A DNA stretch of 48,109 nucleotides. It comes from Nitrospirota bacterium. GTDB lineage: Bacteria > Nitrospirota > Thermodesulfovibrionia > Thermodesulfovibrionales > UBA6898. Positions 14,630-21,223 of the stretch are shown piece after piece; within the stretch, counting starts at the first letter, position 1, and each line of letters starts with the position of its first letter. Where the stretch lies: positions 18,692-66,800 of the forward strand of contig JAKAIZ010000001.1 of assembly GCA_021814065.1 (NCBI GenBank), in the 5' to 3' direction. The position numbers were made by a program, and so were the translations under genes. The notes under the pieces are model-generated. The model did not search any database. It saw only the letters and a list, made by a program, of their open reading frames with translations, and had not been told where the DNA came from.

Positions 14630-16580
14630 CATCTCTTGCCGTATAAAGCCGTTGTCAACCGGCTGGCGGAAAGACGCCTGGCCTTATGTCCTTTTTATCC
14701 TTGCGGCGCTGATCAGGCTCGCTTATCTTGCAGAAATGAGGAGCAGTCCTTTTTTCCAGGTCCCGCAACTGGATGCGGCGGTTTACGATCATTGGGCGTT
14801 AAGCATTGCCCGCGGAGATTGGCGCGGCGGCAGCGGCGTATTTTTCATCTCCCCGCTGTACGCATACTTTCTGGCACTCATCTATCGCCTGTTTGGACAT
14901 CATTACGATATCGTCAGGTGCGTGCAGATCGTTCTGGGTTCCTGCACCTGCGCGCTGATCTACCTGATAGCGCGGGACGTATTTGACAAAGGGACGGCCC
15001 TTTTTGCCTCATTTCTCGGGATTTTTTATGGTTACTCAATATTCCTCGATTCCGAGTTGCTGAAGAATTCGCTTGCCGAGTTTACCCTGACGGCCTCGCT
15101 ATATTCGGTCCTGCAGGCCGGAAAGAAGCGATCTCCCCTTCCCTGGCTTCTTACCGGGGTGTTCGCCGGTCTTACGGTCGTCAACCAGCCCAATGTCCTT
15201 TTGCTGTTGCCCATTTTTTCATTATACGCGTATGCCTCGGACCGACGGAGCAAGCCCCGGGGGGGGCTTGCTCATGCGGGCATGCTCATCCTCGGGGCCG
15301 CCGTCGTGATGGCCCCCGTTGCGATACGGAATTACGTGGTCGGGAACGACCTTGTCCTTGTCTCTTCAAACGGCGGCATCAATTTTTTCATCGGCAATAA
15401 CCGGGATTCCGACGGGGGCATCCTCACCAGCCGTGCATTGTCCGAGATGGACCCCCGGAAGCAGGAGAACCTGAGCAGGGCGATCGCGCAACGTGAAACA
15501 GATAGAAGACTGAAACCTTCCGCCATATCGGCATACTGGTTTTCACGGGGGATGGACTTCCTGCGTGAGGAGCCTGCCGCTTTTTTGAAGCTGGGGGTCA
15601 AGAAACTCTTCCTCTTTTGGAACCGTTATGAAGTGCCGGACAACCTGGATTACTATTACATAAAGCGTCTGTCGGCAGTACTCGGCCTGCCGCTCGTCAC
15701 ATTCGGCATTATAGGCCCCCTTGGCCTGACGGGGCTTATGCTGTCGGCCGGCGAATACCGGAAGCACCTGCTTTTCTACTCGGCAATAGCGGTGTTCATG
15801 TTTTCGGTGGTATTATTCATGGTTTTCGGCAGATACAGGATCCTCATTGCGCCTGTCCTTTGCGTATATGCGGGGCATGCCCTCCAAAGAATACTTCACT
15901 TTATGCGGGAAAGAGACGCCCGGAAACTGCTCCTTTCTTCGGTGCCGGCGGCGGCTCTGCTGCTGGCCTGCAATGTCAATATCCTTTCCTATCCTCCGGA
16001 GTATTCCCAGAAGATCCTGGGCGACATCTTCATGGAAAAGGGCCGATGTGAAGAGGCCATCGCCGAATATACGGACGCACTGAAAGCCCTCCCGTTGAAT
16101 CTTTCGCTGAGAAAGAACCTTGCCTCCGGCCTCGACAAATGCGGGCATACCGCGGAGGCCCTCAACGCTTACCGGCGACTGCTGCTGTTTCCATTGGGCC
16201 GGGAGGACAAGACCGCAGTGCGCCTGGAAATCGCCGGGATGCTTGCGGATAAAGGGGACAGGGACGGGGCAAAAAAGATCTACCGGGACGTCCTGGGGGA
16301 CGATGACGGCCAGGCGGAGGCCCTCAATAATCTTGCATGGCTTTTGTATCTGGACAACGAATATCCGGAGATGTCGAGAAAGTACGCCGAAAAGGCCCTT
16401 TCTCTGGAGCCGCGATCGCCCGAGTTTATGGATACGCTCGCTATGATCCTTCTAAAAGGAAATGACTACAAAAGGGCGTATGAGCTGCTCGCGACAGCGT
16501 CCTCCCTGAGCCCTGATTCGCCGGAAATAAATGCGCATCTCAAAGATGCTACGGTAGCGGCAGCCACCCGAAAGAGATGA
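14613..16580 (+). CDS. GT-C-type membrane glycosyltransferase (PMT/GT39-like) with C-terminal TPRs
   Basis: The product is 655 aa. About a dozen hydrophobic helices occupy residues ~20-460. The first outside loop carries acidic residues in a GT-C-like context (VPQLDAAVYDHWALSIARGD) followed by the PLY motif ISPLYAYFLALIYRLFG, as in ArnT/PMT-type enzymes that use polyprenyl-phosphate sugars. Residues ~480-640 form tetratricopeptide repeats (e.g. EAIAEYTDALKALPLNLSL, EALNNLAWLLYLDNEYPEMS). The start overlaps the preceding gene by 17 bp and the methyltransferase follows 3 nt after the stop. It probably transfers sugar to a protein or glycan in the envelope; donor and acceptor cannot be read from sequence. 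The gene at 21224 has a similar membrane + TPR plan. Confidence 0.8.
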   Translation: MRNGSSISCRIKPLSTGWRKDAWPYVLFILAALIRLAYLAEMRSSPFFQVPQLDAAVYDHWALSIARGDWRGGSGVFFISPLYAYFLALIYRLFGHHYDIVRCVQIVLGSCTCALIYLIARDVFDKGTALFASFLGIFYGYSIFLDSELLKNSLAEFTLTASLYSVLQAGKKRSPLPWLLTGVFAGLTVVNQPNVLLLLPIFSLYAYASDRRSKPRGGLAHAGMLILGAAVVMAPVAIRNYVVGNDLVLVSSNGGINFFIGNNRDSDGGILTSRALSEMDPRKQENLSRAIAQRETDRRLKPSAISAYWFSRGMDFLREEPAAFLKLGVKKLFLFWNRYEVPDNLDYYYIKRLSAVLGLPLVTFGIIGPLGLTGLMLSAGEYRKHLLFYSAIAVFMFSVVLFMVFGRYRILIAPVLCVYAGHALQRILHFMRERDARKLLLSSVPAAALLLACNVNILSYPPEYSQKILGDIFMEKGRCEEAIAEYTDALKALPLNLSLRKNLASGLDKCGHTAEALNAYRRLLLFPLGREDKTAVRLEIAGMLADKGDRDGAKKIYRDVLGDDDGQAEALNNLAWLLYLDNEYPEMSRKYAEKALSLEPRSPEFMDTLAMILLKGNDYKRAYELLATASSLSPDSPEINAHLKDATVAAATRKR

Positions 16581-16583
16581 GGA

Positions 16584-17378
16584 ATGGATCTGCAGGAATA
16601 CAGGACAGGGAATCGTGAGGCTGAAGCAAGGCATCCGTGGGAGCTGGCCCGTCTGGAGGTGATCACCGCCCTTATGAGGCAACACCTGATGGGGCCGTCC
16701 TCACGGGGATATGCCTTCCTGGATATCGGCGCGGGCGATCTTTTTCTGGGCAGGGAACTCTGCGGGAGATTTCCGGTTGCGCGCTATATTGCCGTCGACA
16801 CGGCATTTGACGAAGACGCTTCGGAGACTGAGGCACTGACTGCCGGGGACGCGCGCATCAGGACATTTCGCTCATGGCAAGAGACCATGCGGTCTGTCGA
16901 TTCCTCCTTCGACATGGTGCTGCTTCTCGATGTCCTCGAACATATTGAAGATGAAGCCGCGTTTCTGAAATCGCTGAGGGAGAGCTCCTCCGTGACCGGT
17001 GAGACCCTTTTTCTCATCACCGCCCCGGCATTCCAGTCTTTGTATTCCTCGCACGATTTATTTCTCGGTCATTACCGCAGGTATAACAACAGGATTCTTA
17101 AAGAACTTGTGTGCCGGGCCGGACTGAGCGCAATCGATGCGGGATACTTCTTTTTCACTCTCCTGCCCCCGCGGGCGCTCCGGGTGTTGTGCGAGAAGGC
17201 CGGTCTTCCGAGACGCCGGCAATTCAGGGGGGTAAGCGGATGGCGGCCTCATATACTGAGAGATTTTTTGCTGAAAGAGGTGTTGTCCCTGGATTTTGCA
17301 GCCTCATCCCTGGCGCGGAAACTGGGGATAAACCCCATCGGCCTGTCGAACTACCTGATATGCAAAAAAGCTGCATAG
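16584..17378 (+). CDS. SAM-dependent class I methyltransferase
   Basis: The product is 264 aa. SAM-binding motif I is FLDIGAGDLFLG (~47-58), with the acidic motif II at IAVDTAFDED and the motif IV-like stretch FDMVLLLDVLEHIEDEAAF; VLEHIE is typical of the Methyltransf_11/23 class. It starts 3 nt after the GT-C/TPR gene and overlaps the next glycosyltransferase by 19 bp, so it is part of one operon. The substrate is unknown; a sugar or lipid-linked intermediate of the same pathway is the natural guess. Confidence 0.85.
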   Translation: MDLQEYRTGNREAEARHPWELARLEVITALMRQHLMGPSSRGYAFLDIGAGDLFLGRELCGRFPVARYIAVDTAFDEDASETEALTAGDARIRTFRSWQETMRSVDSSFDMVLLLDVLEHIEDEAAFLKSLRESSSVTGETLFLITAPAFQSLYSSHDLFLGHYRRYNNRILKELVCRAGLSAIDAGYFFFTLLPPRALRVLCEKAGLPRRRQFRGVSGWRPHILRDFLLKEVLSLDFAASSLARKLGINPIGLSNYLICKKAA

Positions 17379-18100
17379 TAATTCCCTGCTATAATGAGGA
17401 AAAAAGGCTGCCCGTCGGGGAGATCGCCGCTTTTTTGAGAGAGAGCGATTCCGTTTCGCTGTATTTTGTCAATGACGGCAGCAAAGACGGAACCGCCCGG
17501 GTCCTCGACGATATTCGCATGCTGGGGCAGGACAGGGTGTCGGTCCTGGAACTCCCTGAGAACAGGGGAAAGGCCGAGGCGGTCAGGCTCGGGATCCTGG
17601 AGGCCCTTCACCGGCAATCGTTTCATATCGTAGGATATTTTGACGCCGACCTTTCCGCACCCCTGACAGAAATCAACCTGCTTCTTGAGTATATGGATCT
17701 CGGTCCCCCCTATGAGGTCGTGACCGGCTCGAGGATCAGGCGGCTCGGCGCCCGCATCGAAAGGCGGCCCTGTCGGCATTACGCCGGCAGGGTCTTTGCG
17801 ACCTGCGCGAGCCTCATCCTTGGCCTGCCGGTGTATGACACCCAGTGCGGCGCAAAGATCTTTCGGGCGGAGCTGGCAGAGCAGATATTCTGCAGACCCT
17901 TTTCTACGTCATGGCTCTTCGATGTCGAGATCTTCGCGCGCGCCGCGGCTGTCCTCGGCCCGGACGGGGCAATCGAAAAAATAGCAGAGGCGCCGCTCAG
18001 ACAGTGGGTCGGCAAGACGGGATCCAAGTTGCGGACACGCCATATCCTGACAGCGCCGCTTGAATTGGCGAGGATCTATCTTGAATACAGGAGGGGCTGA
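17360..18100 (+). CDS. GT2 glycosyltransferase, dolichyl-phosphate beta-glucosyltransferase type
   Basis: The product is 246 aa starting MQKSCIVIPCYNEEKRLP. Upstream in-frame codons only read through the methyltransferase gene in another frame. GT-A landmarks: VIPCYNEE, YFVNDGSKDGT and the metal-binding FDADLSAP; then TGSRI and CGAKIFR, as in ALG5/DPG-synthase-like enzymes that charge polyprenyl phosphate with a hexose. No C-terminal membrane helices are seen. It could make the lipid-linked donor for the GT-C enzyme in the same operon (inference). The SD is weak, consistent with translational coupling. Confidence 0.85.
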   Translation: MQKSCIVIPCYNEEKRLPVGEIAAFLRESDSVSLYFVNDGSKDGTARVLDDIRMLGQDRVSVLELPENRGKAEAVRLGILEALHRQSFHIVGYFDADLSAPLTEINLLLEYMDLGPPYEVVTGSRIRRLGARIERRPCRHYAGRVFATCASLILGLPVYDTQCGAKIFRAELAEQIFCRPFSTSWLFDVEIFARAAAVLGPDGAIEKIAEAPLRQWVGKTGSKLRTRHILTAPLELARIYLEYRRG

Positions 18101-18113
18101 GCAGCCGGAGGAA

Positions 18114-18144
18114 TTAGAGGGGGAGCTTTCGCGCCCCCCTCTAA
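18114..18144. terminator. Bidirectional hairpin between convergent genes
   Basis: TTAGAGGGGG (18114-18123) pairs with CCCCCTCTAA (18135-18144) around an 11-nt loop. It sits in the 59-bp gap between the convergent stops at 18100 (plus) and 18160 (minus). The stem is strong and symmetrical, but neither side has a good T-run. Confidence 0.65.
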
Positions 18145-18159
18145 GGATACGGAAACAAA

Positions 18160-18834
18160 CTACTTGTTTGAATGACAATCGGTGCAGATACTATTCAGAG
18201 TGTCTTTCAGGAACGGTGTCTTACCTGCGTCAGTCATATGCGGGTCATGGCATGAACCGCACTCGACCCTGCCTGTTGCATTACCGCCGCCGTAGATCCT
18301 CCAGTTCTTGTTGTTGATAGTAGATCCATCTGCTGCGATAGTGCTGTTCAGACCGGCCTTCGTCTTAGCGGTGTCATACACGACGCCGATAGGATGGGTC
18401 GTGGTAAGGTCCGTGCCGATGTAGCCTCCTCCACCGACGAGCTTGCCGGCTGAGATAACGAGAGTATTAGTGGCAGTGATTGTGTCACTCGGCCCATTAA
18501 GGACGTCGCCGAGATTCATCGTGCCGTCATGGCAGCTGAGGCAAGTCATGGAATTGGCTCCTGGCTGAGCGATAGTTGAACCCGACAGCGTATTACCACC
18601 GCTATTGCTAGCGTAAAGAGCATACGTCGCTGTCGAATTTGCCCTGTTCCAAAGCGGCGCAGCGACGCCGGCAGCTGCATGGTGAGGCGTGTGGCAGAAT
18701 TGGCAGGCAGATTTCGCTGCGGTGCTGGTGTAATAGACACTGGATGTAAGGTCATGCTTCGACCCCGCAATCTTGGCGAATGCCGCACTAGATACCAGGA
18801 GTACTATAACTACTAAAATAAGCGTTTTCTTCAT
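18160..18834 (-). CDS. Tetraheme c-type cytochrome, OmcE-like (candidate nanowire subunit), copy 3
   Basis: The product is 224 aa. The ATG at 18834 has a near-perfect SD (AAAGGAGGTG, 6 nt spacing) and a signal peptide ending SSAAFA before KIAGSKHDL; an upstream ATG at 18903 would read through the promoter. Heme sites are CQFCHTPHH, CLSCHDG, CGSCHDPH and CTDCHSNK. The other histidines are KHDL, TPHH, THPIG and DPH, so the protein holds exactly four CxxCH and four candidate distal ligands. Apart from the signal peptide it is nearly all family core with a PLWNRA motif as in OmcE-like proteins, making it the best nanowire-subunit candidate here. It is a single-gene unit with its own sigma-54 promoter and a terminator on both sides, as expected for a very abundant product. 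Confidence 0.92.
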   Translation of the reverse strand: MKKTLILVVIVLLVSSAAFAKIAGSKHDLTSSVYYTSTAAKSACQFCHTPHHAAAGVAAPLWNRANSTATYALYASNSGGNTLSGSTIAQPGANSMTCLSCHDGTMNLGDVLNGPSDTITATNTLVISAGKLVGGGGYIGTDLTTTHPIGVVYDTAKTKAGLNSTIAADGSTINNKNWRIYGGGNATGRVECGSCHDPHMTDAGKTPFLKDTLNSICTDCHSNK

Positions 18835-18898
18835 TAGTTTCACCTCCTTTCCTGATTGGATTCTATGAGCTAAGTAAAGCTCCAGTTTTAGATAAGCT

Positions 18899-18914
18899 TG
18901 CAATGCCTATGCCA
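18899..18914 (-). promoter_or_regulatory. Sigma-54 (RpoN) promoter for the tetraheme gene at 18160-18834
   Basis: The minus strand reads TGGCATAGGCATTGCA, with GG and GC at the exact -24/-12 spacing and one mismatch in TGGCAC. Predicted transcription starts near 18888, ~54 nt before the ATG. It is 14/16 identical to the element at 6021-6036 before the paralogue. Confidence 0.78.
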
Positions 18915-19012
18915 ATCGTCAATCTGCGGGTTATAACATCTTCCTCAGGAGGTTTCTCAAAAAAAAGGCTTGATTTCAATCAGTTGATAAAGAGGGGATG
19001 CACTGCGGAAAG

Positions 19013-19051
19013 GGCCGGAGTTACCGGCCGTGAGAGGCCGTTTCTCCGGCC
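19013..19051 (-). terminator. Nested hairpin terminating the NHL lipoprotein transcript
   Basis: GGCCGGAG (19013-19020) pairs with CTCCGGCC (19044-19051), enclosing a second stem CGGCC/GGCCG. It starts 38 nt beyond the NHL gene stop (19089) and about 100 bp before the sigma-54 promoter of the cytochrome. The downstream sequence is only moderately T-rich. Confidence 0.5.
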
Positions 19052-19088
19052 TGCGCTATTTAACGCTAACTATGGCAATTGCCGCGGA

Positions 19089-20144
19089 CTACTGGGCAGC
19101 CTGCCTCTGCTGCCACTTTTTCCCCATATACTGGAAGACCTGGACTCGGGCGGTAAACTGCTCGGTCACATAGACCCGGTCCTCGTTGTCGATGGCGATG
19201 CCGGCGGGGAGAAAGAACTGACCGGGGTCCGAGCCCTGCCCCCCGAAGAAAAGGAGGAGTTCTCCCTTTTTATTGAATACCTGGACGTTCTGGTACGCTG
19301 CGTCCACGACGTAGATGTTGCCATCGGAGTCCAGGGCGATCCCTTTGGGTCTGGCGAACTGGCCGACGGCATCGCCGAGCTCGCCGAACTTGCTCAGGAA
19401 CTTGCCTTCCGGGTCGAATATCTGCACCCTGAAGTTCTGGGTGTCGACGACATAGACGTCTCCGGCCTTGTCGACCGCAACGTGCGTCGGCGTATTGAAC
19501 TCGCCGTCGGCCTCACCCCGCTTGCCGAACGTAAAGAGCGGGTTGCCGTCGAGGCTGAAGACCTTCACCCGGCACTTTTTTGAGTCGACTGCATAGAGCC
19601 TCTGCCTTTCGTCGTCGACTGCGAGGCCCATGGGGTTTTCAAAATCGTCCTTCTGTCCGATCGTCCTCAGGAACGTGAAATTACTGTCGTACATCATGAT
19701 TAACTTCTTGTGGTTGTCGGCGACGTAGATCCTGCCGGTCCGGTCGGATACCGCCAATCCCGAGGACGAATCGAGGGCGCCCATGCCCCCGGCCCCGAGA
19801 AACCCCATCTTGTGGCCCTTCTTGTCGAATACAGCCACAAAGCCAGCGTCCGTGACAAAGACCCTGCCGTCTTTGTCCACGGCAACGCCATAGGGTTTCG
19901 TCAGCTTATATTCCGTGGTCTCTCCGAAGATCGTCTCTCCGATGGAACTCGCCTTTTCAACGTCTCTGTCGCTCTGAATGATCTCGACGTATTTGATCTT
20001 CGGAGGGTCGGGCGGAGACGGCCACGTCAGGTCCCAGACCTTCTCGGGCGGGGCTGCGCACCCCGCAAATAATGCGATGACTGCCACCAACATTATGTAG
20101 CGGACAGCCCGAAGGCCACCGGCATTGCCGACCACGCGTTTCAT
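19089..20144 (-). CDS. NHL-repeat beta-propeller lipoprotein, copy 2
   Basis: The product is 351 aa. The ATG at 20144 has AAGGAG 9 nt upstream and leads into a lipoprotein signal (RYIMLVAVIALFAGC, Cys ~27); in-frame ATGs further upstream run into the preceding gene. The family motif TWPSPPDPPKIKY is followed by six NHL blades (DKDGRVFVTDAGFVAVFDK, DKAGDVYVVDTQNFRVQIF, DSDGNIYVVDAAYQNVQVF, DNEDRVYVTEQFTARVQVF). It lies 52 nt after the 11-heme cytochrome gene, and the next gene is tetraheme copy 3. It is thus the counterpart of the gene at 8364, again between a multiheme carrier and a nanowire-like subunit. Confidence 0.9.
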   Translation of the reverse strand: MKRVVGNAGGLRAVRYIMLVAVIALFAGCAAPPEKVWDLTWPSPPDPPKIKYVEIIQSDRDVEKASSIGETIFGETTEYKLTKPYGVAVDKDGRVFVTDAGFVAVFDKKGHKMGFLGAGGMGALDSSSGLAVSDRTGRIYVADNHKKLIMMYDSNFTFLRTIGQKDDFENPMGLAVDDERQRLYAVDSKKCRVKVFSLDGNPLFTFGKRGEADGEFNTPTHVAVDKAGDVYVVDTQNFRVQIFDPEGKFLSKFGELGDAVGQFARPKGIALDSDGNIYVVDAAYQNVQVFNKKGELLLFFGGQGSDPGQFFLPAGIAIDNEDRVYVTEQFTARVQVFQYMGKKWQQRQAAQ

Positions 20145-20196
20145 ATCGATCATCTCCTTTTGCTGGGTAATCTTCGTCATAATTGCCGCACGTCCG

Positions 20197-21084
20197 TCAC
20201 ATCTTGTGGCAGGCGCTGCAGATGTCCATCGGCGTCCTCGCATCATACCTGAACAGACCGGATGAGTCTGAGCTGTGGGGGTTGTGGCAGCTGCCGCAGT
20301 AAAACCGCTTGCCCGGACGGGCGGGGTCTTCGAGGTACTTCTTATTCTTCTTCGCTATGCCGAGGGGGTGGCCGTAGGACTGGAATCCCGCGACCGCATG
20401 GGGGACCTTCCTGACGTTGGCGTGGCAGTCGAGACAGACGAAAGGCGGGTCCTTCCGCAAGAGCGCCATCTGCTCCGATGCATGCGGGGCATGACAGTCC
20501 AGGCATAGGCCGGCCGCAACCGGCGGGTGCACGTTTTTTTTCGTGAAGGCCGACTTGTCGTGGCAGGTGTAGCACAGACCGGGGGGAACGCTCACCAGCA
20601 GCTTTTCATTGTCGGACTGATGGGGGGAATGGCAGGACGTGCAGAGCCCGATGCCGACGGGGGCGTGGACCGTCTTGCCGGTGAATTTCTTTTTGTCGTG
20701 GCAGGTGTAGCAGAGGTCGGGCAGCTCGGCCTTCAGCAGCTTGGCGTTTTTGGAAGAATGCGGATTATGGCAGCTTGTGCAGCCCATGCCGACGGCGGCG
20801 TGAACGACCTTCTTCTTCAGTCTCATCTTATCGTGGCACCCGAAACAGAGCTCGGGCTGCTCAGCCGAAAGCCCCATGGGGACCTTGTTTGTCATCTTGT
20901 GCGGCACCTCGGCCGCGTCAACGGCCGTATGGCAGGAAGTACAGCCCATCTGGAGCGCGGGGTGGACCACCTTTTCTTTGGTCAGGGCCTCGTGGCAGAC
21001 CACGCAGTCAGGCCCGGCGGCATGCGCTGCGGAGACGCACAGGAAAAAAGAAAAAAACAAAATACAGAGTACCGAAGGTCTCAT
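20197..21084 (-). CDS. Eleven-heme periplasmic cytochrome of the doubled-CXXCH type
   Basis: The product is 295 aa with a signal peptide (MRPSVLCILFFSFFLCVSAAHA) and AAGGAG 9 nt upstream of the ATG. I count 11 CxxCH sites: CVVCH, CTSCH, CFGCH, CTSCH, CYTCH, CTSCH, CYTCH, CLDCH, CLDCH, CGSCH, CSACH. They alternate in ~45-residue units of the form LCxTCHDK...KxVHxPV..GxCxxCHxPH, i.e. tandem doubled-CXXCH modules. Dense heme packing and small size fit a linear periplasmic electron wire. No membrane anchor is seen. A TTGACA box lies at 21196-21201 on this strand, but its -10 is poor, so co-transcription with the gene at 21224 is possible. Confidence 0.92.
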   Translation of the reverse strand: MRPSVLCILFFSFFLCVSAAHAAGPDCVVCHEALTKEKVVHPALQMGCTSCHTAVDAAEVPHKMTNKVPMGLSAEQPELCFGCHDKMRLKKKVVHAAVGMGCTSCHNPHSSKNAKLLKAELPDLCYTCHDKKKFTGKTVHAPVGIGLCTSCHSPHQSDNEKLLVSVPPGLCYTCHDKSAFTKKNVHPPVAAGLCLDCHAPHASEQMALLRKDPPFVCLDCHANVRKVPHAVAGFQSYGHPLGIAKKNKKYLEDPARPGKRFYCGSCHNPHSSDSSGLFRYDARTPMDICSACHKM

Positions 21085-21223
21085 TTCAGGGTCGCTCCTT
21101 AAAAAAACTTTTGTTACATCCGGGCCCTTTCCCGCGCATCTGCATCAAAACACCTCGCTTACGCACCACTTAACATATCAAATCCCCGAAACCACTGTCA
21201 ATCGGGCCTGTCCGCACCACGCC

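Noticed and set aside
17111-17359. N-terminal extension of the GT2 protein at 17360
   Set aside because: It reads through the methyltransferase gene in another frame, while the GT2 fold begins exactly at MQKSCIVIPCYNEE.
21196-21201. TTGACA as promoter of the 11-heme cytochrome gene
   Set aside because: No acceptable -10 box lies at 16-18 nt, so I noted it only in the gene entry.
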